A DNA stretch of 64,000 bases, from NCBI RefSeq assembly GCF_963676685.1, contig NC_092344.1:47514830-47578829 (forward strand), given 5' to 3'. The notes below the pieces were generated by a model that had not been told where the DNA came from, did not search any database, and saw nothing but the letters and a program-made list of their open reading frames with translations. The translations under genes were made by a program, and so were the position numbers. The DNA is from Mytilus edulis. Its lineage: Eukaryota; Mollusca; Bivalvia; Mytilida; Mytilidae. This document shows, in pieces, positions 46,804-58,242 of the stretch; the first letter of the stretch is position 1, and each line of letters begins with the position of its first letter.

Positions 46804-49432
46804 CAACAACAACAACAACAACAATACTTTATTTTAAGAGGGTTACACAGTTAGCTATATAACTAATCTTCCCTGAGGCCCTCGTAATGAAAAATCAAAC
46901 AAAACACAAACATATACTAGTACATTGCATACATACATTAGCATAAAAAGTCAAGTGTGATAATAATGTTCAATACAACTTGATAAAATGTGATGAAAAA
47001 ATAAACATGATGACATGATCAGTTTTTTATATTATTTATACAGTTAGGTTGATTTCAATAAATGATCTGCTATTTTGTATTTGAAAGAATTAATATTTGT
47101 AATATTTCTTAACGGTATTGGCAAATTATTCCACAAGTATGGTCCAGAATACATAAAAGATTTTTTGAATAATTCTGTTTTTGGTTTAGGGAGTATGAGG
47201 TTTCCTTGAACAGCATTTCTCAAGGGGTACGGATTTCTGTCTGAAACATAATGAAACTTGTTAGTAAGATATGATGGAGCATCATTATTAATACACTTAA
47301 ATGTCATCACTAACTTATGATATTTTATTCTCTGTTCAACTGTCATCCAGTTTAAGTGTTTGAATAAGGGTGCAGAAGGAGCGAATGGGTCTGTTTCTAG
47401 TATTAATCTAGCAGCCCTCTTTTGTAATTTTAATATCCTTTTTAAACCCTCACTGCTACAACTACTCCACACTATACAACAATAATCAATAAGTGGCAAG
47501 ATATAACCATTATAGAATAATTTTCTGCAGTCTAGATTTAGAAATTTTTTAATCTTTAATAGTAGATATAGTCTAGATGATATTTTTGAGCAGATCAAGT
47601 CAATTTGGGTTGTCCATGTGAGGGAAGGGTCAATTTTAATGCCTAAAAGACTTTCGCATGTGGAAGATTGTATCACTTGATTGTTAATAGTTAAACAACT
47701 CTCATTGTAATGTGGCATTGCTCTTTGCTTTGTTCCAATAATCATATATTTTGTTTTATTTTTATTGATGAACATATTGTTATCATTGCACCATGCCTCT
47801 ACACCATGTAAATCTTCTTGTACCTTTGACTGAAGAGTTTGATAACAATTACCAGAAAGATGTAAGGTTGAATCATCGGCATATAAATCAGTGCAACAAT
47901 TTTTCATATAAATAGGAAGGTCGTTGATGTATAATATAAACAGAAGGGGGCCTAATATGGAGCCTTGGGGAACACCATACTTGATATGAAGTTTTTCAGA
48001 ATGAGCATTACCAATTTGTACTTGTTGAGTTCTTTCATTCAAATACGATTGAAAAAAAGAAACAGCAGTATTATCAAATCCATAAATTTCAAGTTTTTTA
48101 CAGAGGATATCATGATCTACTACATCAAAAGCTTTCTTAAAATCCAACAGGACTGCTAAGTTGATATTACCATCATTCATATCCTGTATCCATTTATCTA
48201 TGATATTGATAAGGGCAGTTTGGCAAGAGTGTTCTTGTCGAAACCCAGACTGTGCTGGGTGTAAAAGATCTAATCTTTTAAGATAGTCAAACAAATGTTT
48301 TGAAACATGCTTTTCTAAAAGTTTTGATAAAACTGGAAGTACAGAAATTGGTCTATAATTTGTTGCCATGAATTTTTCACCAGCTTTAAAAACAGGGGTT
48401 ACTCTTGCATTCTTTAAAACACAGGGAAATGTACTTGTATCTATTATTCTGTTAAAAATGTAAGTTAAAGATGAAGTTATGAAAGGAGCACTCAATTTTA
48501 AAATTTTTGGTCCTATGTTATCAGATCCGGTGGATTTATTAATGTCAAGTTTGATCATCTCATTAAATAGACCATTTATTGTGACTGGTGGAATTGAAAA
48601 TTTTACTTGTTCTGACTTAGTAAATTTCTTTTGTACAAAATTATTTAGTTTTGCATAATCATTATTTTTGCTCATACATCTGTCAGTTCTCAGGTTTTCA
48701 ACACAAGATGTAAAAAACTTATTAAAAACATTACAAATGTCCCGGACATTATTAGTTTTAATACCATCTTCATTTAAAAGTTCATATGGCTTTTCTTGTT
48801 GGGATGGGTTAAGACTGTGAATACATTTCCACAAATCTTTAGATGCTTTTGAATCTTTTACCATCTTTGAATAAAAATTTCTTTTTGATTCATCGATTAT
48901 GTGCTTTGTCCTGTTTCGCCAAAATTTGAACTCGGACCACATTTCTAATTTATGGTATTTTTCTCTCATTTTTCTGGCATATGCAATTTCATTATTGAAC
49001 CATTCAGGTTGTCTGTCTCTTTTTACTCGTTTAGTAACAATTGGTGCATGCTTATCTAGAACTGCATTAAATATGTCATACCACATCTGAATACATGTAT
49101 TTGGGTGACTTTCATGTTCAATTTTATCAAAAGGTGCAATAGCTAAGTCACTTTGAAAATTAGCCTCATTGAAATTTTTAAAATTTCTGTAAGAAATGGT
49201 AGTATGAATATCTTTTTTGATATAAGTGGAATTTTTTTCTTTTCTAGTTAAACAAACTGGATAATGATCACTTATTGAAAATTTAGCAACATGTGATTCT
49301 AGTATCAAATCTTTATTGGTGACATAAACATGATCAATCAGTGTACTAGAATCAGGTGTAACTCTTGTTGCCTCTTGAATTATCTGGTTGAGGTTGTAAG
49401 TTTCTAATAAACTTAGCCATTTTTGTGGTTGT
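46804..49432 (-). mobile_element. 5'-truncated LINE (CR1/Jockey-like) with open reverse-transcriptase frame
   Basis: On the minus strand an uninterrupted frame runs from about 49430 to the stop at 47044. It starts inside the endonuclease domain (PDSSTLIDHVYVTNK, then SDHYPV, the last motif of APE-type endonucleases). A full reverse transcriptase follows (NYRPISVLPVLSKLLEK, LLDFKKAFDVVDH, YGVPQGSILGPLLFILYIND, catalytic YADD), then a thumb and C-terminal region ending in SFKYKIADHLLKST. The 240-bp trailer ends AATAAAGTATTGTTGTTG with a (GTT)n tail at 46804-46823. The 5' truncation is typical of LINE insertion. It sits in the intron upstream of the first identified ASB exon, in the gene's own orientation. 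Confidence 0.85.
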
Positions 49433-49954
49433 TACGTCCAATACATGTTCACACCTTACATGTTCGCACCCTAGGTCCGTTCACCCTCAATTTTTATTCA
49501 AATTCCAGTTGAATTATTTTATATGTATATACATGTACCAAATAAATTATATTTTTTTGAATATACATTGAGGAATTATTAGATGAGTTTTGTTTATTTA
49601 TTTGATGATTAATTATTTAACGTTAATTATGTACCAGTATATGATTACTGCTAATCATGCTAATTGGTATTTACAATGTATACACAGCTAAATTTTGTGA
49701 TATTGTTTTGTGTTTGAAAAACATAATTGTTGTTTTAACTTACTTTGATGTAAATACTGCATGTACATGTACTTAGTTTGGTATGAGTAAAACAATTCCT
49801 TACCAAAACACGATTAAGATTTATTTAACAAAAAACAAAAAATTCAGAATCTTTCTTTATTATGAAACAATGAAAACATAATTATAGCAATAAGTTCACT
49901 AACCAAAACATGATTATGATTGATTTAAAACTCAAGAATAAAATTATTTATGGA
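49433..49954. other. AT-rich intron or spacer
   Basis: No features recognised. Confidence 0.35.
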
Positions 49955-50105
49955 TCATCATAACAAAAAGACAAATATGGCCATATTTTCACCTCAAAAA
50001 CTACTCCGTTTACAGATTTACCTGTGCAGTTTGGAAAGTTTTAAGGCCTGGCTCCAACTAGACATATAAAAGTTTAATTTATTTTGCATATCAGAAAGAT
50101 AAAAT
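49955..50105 (+). mobile_element. Left-arm fragment of the 11715-12296 TTAA element
   Basis: GGATCATCATAACAAAAAG, GACAAATATGGCCAT, TTACCTGTGCAGTTTGGAAAG, AGAAAGATAAAAT run in the same order as 11715-11880. The preceding TTAT replaces TTAA. The right arm is absent. Confidence 0.7.
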
Positions 50106-50120
50106 ATTGTTTATCTTTTT

Positions 50121-50280
50121 ATGACCTTTTTTAGCTGACTATGCGGTATGCGCTTTTGTTCTGTTTAACTTTTCATGACCTTTTTTAGCTGACTATGCGG
50201 TATGCGCTTTTGTTTTGTTTAACTTTTCATGACCTTTTTTAGCTGACTATGTGGTATGGGCTTTCCTCATTGGTGAAGTA
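50121..50280 (-). repeat. 54-bp tandem triplication inside an inverted 'AAGAAGATGTGG' fragment
   Basis: ATGACCTTTTTTAGCTGACT begins at 50121, 50175 and 50229. Each unit goes on to ATGCGGTATGCGCTTTTG. The sequence is the inverse of the AAAGCCCATACCGCATA...AGCTATAAAAGG part of the family. Confidence 0.75.
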
Positions 50281-50582
50281 GAGAAGTACAGTAGAAAAAT
50301 TTAAAAAAATAAAAAATCAGGAAAATTTCCCAAAATTTTCATGTACTATAATGAACTTAAAATCGTTAACTTTTTTATCACTTTTTTTAATTCCTGCATT
50401 TGCGTAGAACGCAGAAAACTACTTCCTGCTCCTGTCTCGTTGTCATGAGACTTTGAGTAGTCTAGTAAATGTAGGAAATTAAGGAACACAATATACATGT
50501 ACCAATTTCATTTTTAATAATTCTTTGTAATTGATATGAGTAAACCTTACCTGATGATGTCTTTATTTGTTTACATTGAACA

Positions 50583-50590
50583 TGACGTCA
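50583..50590. promoter_or_regulatory. CRE palindrome TGACGTCA
   Basis: Perfect CRE, with a second half site AACGTCAC at 50601-50608. On the minus strand it lies about 30 bases before a consensus donor (CATCATCAG|GTAAGG, 50552/50551), compatible with a non-coding first exon of the ASB-type gene. Speculative. Confidence 0.3.
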
Positions 50591-52091
50591 TAACTCAAAT
50601 AACGTCACAAGTAAAATCCCTAACAACAGAATGAAAATCGGAAATGTTACGGTATAATTTTCCTTTTCTTTTTTAACAGATTCTGAAGTTAAAAAAATTA
50701 ATTCATACAAACTGCATCCTCTTTCACAGGTAATGCCCGTCTTATATTTACTTCTGTGTCTTTAGTCTATTGGGGAGTGTTGTCTCATTGGAAAATTTTC
50801 ATAACACATCTTTTTTATAAATCAAGAAACGGGAAGATATAATTTGCGATGGTAGCAGTTCATCTCGTATGATTTAGCATTACGTGAAAAAACAAAAGAG
50901 AAAATATATAATGCTATGTTACACTGATACAGAATAAATTAGTAATTACTTGGTATTTGGGACCAGACAAAATTCTTTTCTGTATTTTTACAAATGTTGT
51001 GGTTTTCTGATTTCACTTCCGGTATACGTTTTCTGGCAGGCAGTAAAATATCCCTGAAATTTATTAATCAACGAAGATTTTTCAAAGTAAAATTACGATG
51101 ACATAATTTTGAATGCCTATGGATCGATCTTTTGATCATACATTAGTTATCCAATATTAATTAATTTCCCAAATTTGCACTTTTATATTTTACGACTATA
51201 TACCGAAAGTGAAAAGACACCAAAGTTTTGACACGCACCTGTTACTAGGTAATTTTATGAAAAATCTCATTCACTTAAACTATCGAGCCTCCACATTTTA
51301 CTTCATTATAGCTATAAAATCAAGATTAATGTTGCAAAATTAAGTTTGAATGATTTACATAGCGGAGAAGGGAAATTATACAACATTGCATGACTTGTAT
51401 CTTTTTAACTGTTTAGATAAACATCAGAAATGATTTTGTAAAACTGCATTCGTTTAGACTGAAAAGAGCTATTAAAGCACCTCCTTTTATCACCATCATT
51501 TTTTTTGCTGCTCATTTGGTTTTTGGTGATCATGGTGATATGACAAAACCATAATCAATGAAAAGTAAAAACAGCCAAAATGAATTGTGACTTTTTGTCC
51601 TGTGACTTTTTGTCTGTGACTTTTTGTCCTGTGACTTTCTGTTCTACATTCGAAAACTTTAATGACATGTTTATTTGCTTGATTGGTGATTACGGCAAGT
51701 GTCAAAATGGGTTAATGTAATTAGATTCTGGTACATCGTGTCAGTGATAGTGTTTCCTGCAGCTTTTAAAAAGGGCAGGGTAATTGTTAGCTCAGAGGGC
51801 ACATTAAGCGCGATGGACAACAATTTTAGGGCACTTACTCAATATAAACAGGCAATTTCTATAAAATGGACTCATTTAAAACATACTAGTTTAATGCTAT
51901 AAAAATGACATATACATCTGTAATCAATCATTAAAACAAATTGTTAAACACGAAAAAAGTGTTCAAAACATATATATGAAATATTTAAAACAATAAACAC
52001 AATTAAAACAAAATCAGTTCTTTAAAAATGTTTAAAAACAAGAAAGAACTATGTCATATATATAAAAATACTGCTTTGGTCATATCAATTG

Positions 52092-52235
52092 TCATTGACA
52101 AATCCTCCTTTTTTTCCCTAAAAACAGGTTCACACATTCCCTGATATCCAAATCATCTATTGATTTGGTATTTGCTGACACTAGAACAAGATTGTTTACA
52201 GTTGACACATTCAGTCTATTTCTGCCTCTTTGGTG
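52092..52235 (-). pseudogene. C-terminal segment of hAT transposase
   Basis: Acceptor AATTTCAG|CACCAAAG, 47 codons (HQRGRNRLNVSTVNNLVLVS...GKKRRICQ) and TGA at 52092. RNRL followed by hydrophobic spacing and a basic end parallels RNRLTSHMLDSIL...KNRRR of the intact transposase at 31.2 kb. Confidence 0.6.
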
Positions 52236-52539
52236 CTGAAATTAAATAAATTACACATAAAACAAGAATACATGTATCTTAAATAATCTGGAAGTTTTTT
52301 CATAAATTGTTCCTTTCTTAAATTAATTCAAATTAAAAACCGAAGAAGTAAATTTAAAAAAAATAATTTGATGAAAAAATAAATTAATTGAAAGTAATTA
52401 AAATATGCAAGTGATTTCATGAGATCCATGGCCTAACTCAACTTTAACCTTAAATTTTCCCTTTGACAAAAGTTTATTTTTACCCCCGAACTAACACCGT
52501 TGCAAGTGCGAAACCATTTTGTAATAAAAATCTACAAAC

Positions 52540-52613
52540 CTTTAAAAAAAAAAAAGCTTTCTGCATTTTGTGGCCTGTTTCTCATTTTCTTCCTCACGTT
52601 TTCGCTTTGGCAT
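52540..52613 (-). pseudogene. N-terminal segment of hAT transposase
   Basis: ATG at 52613 gives MPKRKREEENEKQATKCRKL, a basic nuclear-localisation-like start, then a run of 12 T followed by AAAG|GTTTGT, a possible donor. In the frame of the ATG the T-run leads into TAA just before the donor, so one base of homopolymer slippage (or sequencing error) breaks it. Confidence 0.5.
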
Positions 52614-53387
52614 GATTAGTATCTGTATTCACTATTCAATCTATTGCAGTTTGCTAATCAGCTGATCACGAAATCGATTACAAAATGGCGTCCTAGTGAA
52701 CTTTTGTTTACGTTTGAAGGGAAATAACTCGAGCGGTATTCATAAAATATGTCTTTCAGTACCTGTTGTAAATTACGACGATAAAGGCATGGCGTCAGGA
52801 ATTTCGACAAAATTAGGGCAGGGCGCCAAATTTTTTTCCCAAAAAGGGCAGGGCGTCGAGAAATCGCGGCAGGGCGCCATTACACGCCAAAACCACCTGT
52901 AGGAAACACTAAGTGAACATGCTAAGGTCTGAAAAATACAGATATACAGAATATATAAATGCTACATATACATATATTGAATCTACATATACGATTTCTA
53001 ATTGAATACAAAATTTGGAAAAATCTGAAAAACTGCTGCAAATTTTATCAATCCGAAATATATTTTACATATATCTATATTGGTCAAATGATTTTTCCCA
53101 AATTAAGTTAAGGTGGGTGTCAGTGAAAAAAATGTGGATTAAGTTTTTTATCCTGCAATGAACTCTTGATCTCATCCCTTAGCCAAGTTTAAATAACTTA
53201 AAATAGATATAGGCTTAACAAATTATTTAAATCACTTTAATCCAGTTTATTAATTTGTTAAATAAGTTAACAACTTTAATTAAATGTCATATTAACCATT
53301 TTTATTATTTATCATGGTTATTGTCACAACTCTTAACCATGTTAACATAATATCAATAAATATAAAAAAAAAAGTGACAAAAAAACG

Positions 53388-56242
53388 GGTCTCACTAATT
53401 AGCGACAACAAGCATCAAGAAGCAACAACAAGCGACAACAAGAATTATTTTAGCGACAACAAGAACTATTTTAGCGACAAGAAGACTATTTAGCGACAAG
53501 AAAACATTTTTTTTTATTAGATATAAAGAAATTTGTATTTAATGTTTTTTTTTTAAATATACGAGCAGATATGTCTAATTAAAATGTTTTATTATATAGA
53601 TAGACAAAGAAATGAAACATTTGTGAGGAAGAATGAGGGGGGATAGGACCTTTATTGGGACTCCGGGATCGGGTGTTTTTAAGCTCGGGATTTCGGGATC
53701 CAGGAATTCTTTTTTTCAAATTACGGGATCCGGGATTTAACTTTATTTAAATTCGGGACCTCAGGATTTCATGATTTTAAGCCCGGGATTTCGGGATCAG
53801 GACCCCTCCTACCCCCCCTCAAGAATGAGATTGTGAAGTTTATATAAGTATATTGGTAGATGAAGAAATTTAACATTTGTGAAGAAGAAAGAGATTGAGC
53901 TTCTTTTTTTTTTATTTTTAAATATGAAAAATATGTATAAGATAATGTATGTATCTGTTTTCATCAAAGTCAAAGTATGAATAAACGAATGGAGATATGG
54001 ACCATAATTTGGTATTCGGCCTTTGGTTTCTTTTTGTATCCTTTTTTATAAGTTCTAAAATTTTAACTTTTATTTTGTGGGTTGTGTTGGTGTTAGAATA
54101 GTATGAATGGAACAATTGAGTTTTTCGAGAAAAAATTAATACATTTTGATTCACCGTTTACGTGACAGGAAACCAAACAGGAAACCAATCTTTATTTTCT
54201 TTATTTTGCACAATATAATTCAAAAGGCATAAATAAACACCATTACTAGTGTTACTTGCTTCATGTTAATATTTAAAATCTATTTTCAATGTTATATTAA
54301 AGTTTTTTTTAAACGTGACAGGAAACCATAAGAAACCGAAAGAATTTTTTTAGTTTTAGTTTTTAAACAAGTCGAAACAAGTCTACAGATTATGTTTGCT
54401 AACATCCCGTTGGAAACAAAAACAATGTTTAGAACTAGTATATCGTATGTCCGGCTGTAAGGGCGTGATCACATGTTAGTCACATGTTTCACGTATGACC
54501 GGAAATGATTAGAACTTAAGGACAAAAACAATTTTAATAAATAACTGGACTTCTGTTTCGTGTGAAATGTAACGCATAACGATAACGTCATTTTCTTACT
54601 TAATTATTACAAGATCAAAACAAGAATGTAAATCATCTCTGATTTACCTGTTTGAACATCTCGCGAGAGTTCATATTTGCATATTGTTTTTAAGAATTCT
54701 ATTACAACAAAGCAGATTACATCATCTAAAATTTGCGTTACGAAATCGGACACAAAAATCACGCCACTGTTCTTACATCTGCTACATAAATACTTATAGT
54801 TCTCGGCATTTCTTCTCACTATTCTTATTGGTCGATGTTCTTTGTTATTTGAAAGCAAAAGTTACGAATTTGCCAGTGACGATTATCTATAAATCAGTCA
54901 GCGTTATGCTCTTCGGAAGCAAAAAGTAACGCGAGAAACGACACAAAAATACGGTTGTAGAATCTTTGAAATTCGTATATTTCAATTTTTTTTCTAGGGA
55001 AGAGTAGCATACACTTGTATGTTAATAAAAATAATGGCATCTTTAGATGTAGTTACAACTTTTCTTACAATTATTCAAATTTTATCACTTTTCTATAGTT
55101 ATAGGAAACGGAGCCCAATAGCAAATTATGGTCCATATATACATGTATATGGAGCGGGCATAATGGAATAAAATATTTTGATTCATTTGCTTAATACTAT
55201 GCTCTAAGTGTACTCTTGTTATCTCAATTCGATGCTTTATTTATAGAACTCTCAGCCACGCTTTGCCATCTTTATTATTTAAGCGTGTTTCTAGACCCCA
55301 CGACGAGGACGTGGTTCTACCTTGGGGTCCATATATTTTTTTTTTTTTTTTTTTTTTTTATTTTTTTTTTTTTTATTATTTTTAGTCATTATATAGTAAT
55401 ATGTACATTCTTATCTAACATAATATTTATACATTTTGTACATGGTGGTCCCATTTTGATAAGCAAACATGTGGAACATCAAATGAGATTAACGAGTCGT
55501 GTGTCCCCTGTTTTATTGCTACATTAACATCCAATTAACACCTTCAACTTTGTACACGCGTCAGACTATACAATTACACGCGCCAGAATATACAATCATT
55601 GTAAATAATGAACACCTGTTGAAAACTCAAGATTGTCATTAATTTCCTTTCATCTTCAATCAATATGCATAAACATGATAAATATCGTTTAATGAGGCAA
55701 TAAACAAATAAAAAGATGAAAACATTCACATTTCAATTTTCTTTTCCTCCTGTTTGATTTCAGTTCTTTGTATTTCACAATTTGTGTCAATATTTTCAGG
55801 ACAATGATGCACAAATAATTCATCTTGCGAGCTTAATAAATATTGCACGAAAAGAGTTTTAAAAAACAAATTATAAGATAAATAGTATGTTCTAAAACAC
55901 AAGGAAAAGTAATCTCATAATACAATAATTAAACGTAATACTGGCTGTTATTCATAATAGATGATAAAATATTATGTAAATAATGTTTCATTTTTTTCTA
56001 TCAATTTTAACTTTCTTGTCGCTAAAATTATTTTCTTTTACATATTCTTTTAATATTTATTGCAATAATTAATTTTAATTAAAAAAAAATGTTTTCTTGT
56101 CGCTAAATAGTTTCTTGTCGCTTGTTGTCGCTAAAATAATTCTTGTTGTCGCTTCTTGTCGCTTCTTGTCGCTTGTTGACGCTTGTTGTCGCTAAAATTC
56201 TTGTTGTCGCTAAAATTCTTGTTGTCGCTAATTAGTGAGACC
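53388..56242. mobile_element. 2.85-kb element with ends built from AGCGACAACAAG arrays
   Basis: Inverted ends GGTCTCACTAATTAGCGACA (53388) and TGTCGCTAATTAGTGAGACC (56242) continue into arrays: AGCGACAACAAG, AGCGACAAGAAG and variants from 53399 to 53500, and CTTGTTGTCGCT / CTTCTTGTCGCT from 56020 to 56230, the right array being longer. Inside are a GGGATTTCGGGATC repeat block (53660-53800), AGGAAACCA repeats (54165-54335) and a T-run of about 40 at 55331-55372. No transposase frame. Superfamily unknown; no convincing target duplication. Confidence 0.75.
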
Positions 56243-57146
56243 GAAAAAAACAACTAACATTGACTAATAAACAAAATGAACTTAACAAATAATAACGAAA
56301 TGCATCTAAACATTTTCAAAAACTAATACATGTGTAAAAAATTCCCCAAAAAGATTAATGTTCATGTACCACGTGTATACTAGTATTCAAATACAAATTA
56401 TCTTTGTATATTATATGGTTTTTATAAAAGTTAAGGATTTCTATATGATTGGCCATTCAGTTTTGGACATAGCGATAGTGAGTCGACCCTAAATTGAAAA
56501 TTTAATTAAATTGAATAACAAATGTCAAATCATAAAAATTATTAACAATAACACGATAATAGTGTCTGACATATTAATATTTCGAAGTTCTGTGGTAAAT
56601 TAAGGGTGTTCTGTGGTATATTTTGAGTTCTGTGGTATTTTTTAGTGTTCTGTGGTATATTTTGAGTGTTTTTTGGTGTTCTTCGGTAAAAAGACGCTCC
56701 CAAAACTGATACCGTGACCACATCTCGACCCCAATAAACCAAAAGTGCACATAGCATCATTATTTTTGGGAGAAAAAGTGCATAGCATCCATAAAAGGGT
56801 ATGGTGTCAGGAAAAAAGGGCATGACATTTCACCATGCTAAATTGCTTTAGATAAAACACCAATGTCAAATTTGATGAGTGAAACATAATTGACCAGGTC
56901 TAGAGATAAAATATCATTTTTTTTAAAACTGTGTGTAAAATAATGCATGTCGTTTCCTAACCTGGTCGTTTCCTACCTGGTCGATTCATAACTGTGTTGA
57001 TTTGTTACTGAGACGTTTCGTACCTGGTGTAATTACATGTATATATGGTTATAAAGTGTTAGTTTAAATTAATTAGTTTAAATGAAACAGTTGAAGTTAT
57101 TATTCATAAATGATCAAATTGATATAATAATAACAATATTGTAATG

Positions 57147-58237
57147 CAGTGGTCTCGCTAGCCCAAAATAGAAGGGCGCCGCGCCCTGGGTGCCCTCAGC
57201 CGCGCCCTGGGTGCCTTCATCCGCGCCCTTCTGCCCTGACGTCTTTCTCCAAAATTACCTTGTGCCGTTTTGGTAAAATTTTGTTTTATCGATTTCTGAC
57301 CTCCAAGTTAATTACATATATATGACACCTGTGTGATTGCCCCCAGGTTAATCATGTCATTACAATTAATTACAATGATAAAGACTTCAAAGGTGTAAAA
57401 TAACTAGGTAATTTAATTAGGACAATGTATCTTTTTGTCATACTTTTGATGAATGTGTCAGCGAGTGTGTTTAGCTTGGGTCGGCATTTTCGATCTCCAA
57501 GTCAAAATGGAAGAGCGTATATAAATGAAGACTTTCATGACTTTAAAATTGAATTTAAGTCATCAAAATAAAACTATGCCTTTACAGAAATGCCTTCCAT
57601 CTCAACTTGTTTGCGACAAGCACAGTTTTTAATTAACCCAAACGTGGTGGAAATTGATTTTGGAGTTACTTCCCCTGTTTTAGCTTATTACAAATTTGTG
57701 CTCTAAAAATATTATCTAGTATCAAAAAAAGGAATAAATTACCAATTGAATATATAATAACACAATAATGTTACCTTAAAGATATTAACTGTCTTTGAAC
57801 ATATTAAAAAATATATATTGCAATTTCTACTTGATAATTATACTTTTATCAATCCATGTTCTAAACATTGTTAAATTAGTAATGCTCTCCAATTCAGTTC
57901 ATATGATGAATCAAAAGCCATAATTCCTATATAGATAAAAAAAAAAAAACACATATTCTTTGATAATGGGTAGAGTGAAGTTAAACTGTAAAAACATAAT
58001 ATGTTGACGAAGATGTACTATATCATTCATAACTACACAAACAATGAAATAAAGACTATAGTTGAAAAGCATCTTTATTTAAAAAAAAACAACATATACA
58101 GTAAAAAAAAGAGATTCGTTAACTCGTGATACACACAGAAACGTAGACAAAAAAATGAGCAGTGCCTTTTCTTATCATAAAAAGTGCCCTGCCCTCCACT
58201 GGCACCCTGCCCCTTTTGATTTCTAGCTAGAGCACTG
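57147..58237. mobile_element. Non-autonomous hAT-like element with 5-bp target duplication
   Basis: Ends CAGTGGTCTCGCTAG (57147) and CTAGCTAGAGCACTG (58237), 13 of 15 paired, flanked by TAATG on both sides (57142-57146, 58238-58242). Subterminal GC-rich repeats: GCGCCCTGGGTGCC near 57180-57220, and GTGCCCTGCCCTCC and CACCCTGCCCC near 58180-58212. No transposase frame. Confidence 0.8.
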
Positions 58238-58242
58238 TAATG

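Larger units (their letters stand above)
51748..52911 (-). mobile_element. Internally deleted hAT element that keeps first and last coding segments
   Basis: Ends TAGTGTTTCCTGCAG (51748) and CTGTAGGAAACACTA (ends 52911), 14 of 15 paired. Both flanks are AGTGA (51743-51747, 52912-52916), a 5-bp duplication. Subterminal GGGCAGGGCG motifs occur at 51772, 52817, 52847 and 52871. Two transposase pieces on the minus strand are listed separately. Everything between N-terminus and C-terminal dimerisation segment is missing, including the catalytic core. Confidence 0.8.

Noticed and set aside
50552..50620. Upstream coding exon of the ASB-type gene ending CATCATCAG|GTAAGG
   Set aside because: The ASB exon needs a phase-2 donor; this one is open only in phase 1. 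It could be only a non-coding exon, so it was left as a weak regulatory note.
54607..54858. 83-codon minus-strand frame inside the AGCGACAACAAG element as its coding gene
   Set aside because: Too short, contains no transposase or DNA-binding motif, and overlaps another frame of equal quality.
55331..55372. Long T-run as a retroposon poly(A) tail on the minus strand
   Set aside because: No element body or target duplication could be defined next to it.
53399..56230. CRISPR-like array, because short units repeat at both ends
   Set aside because: Units are contiguous without unique spacers, in opposite orientation at the two ends, in an intron-bearing animal genome.
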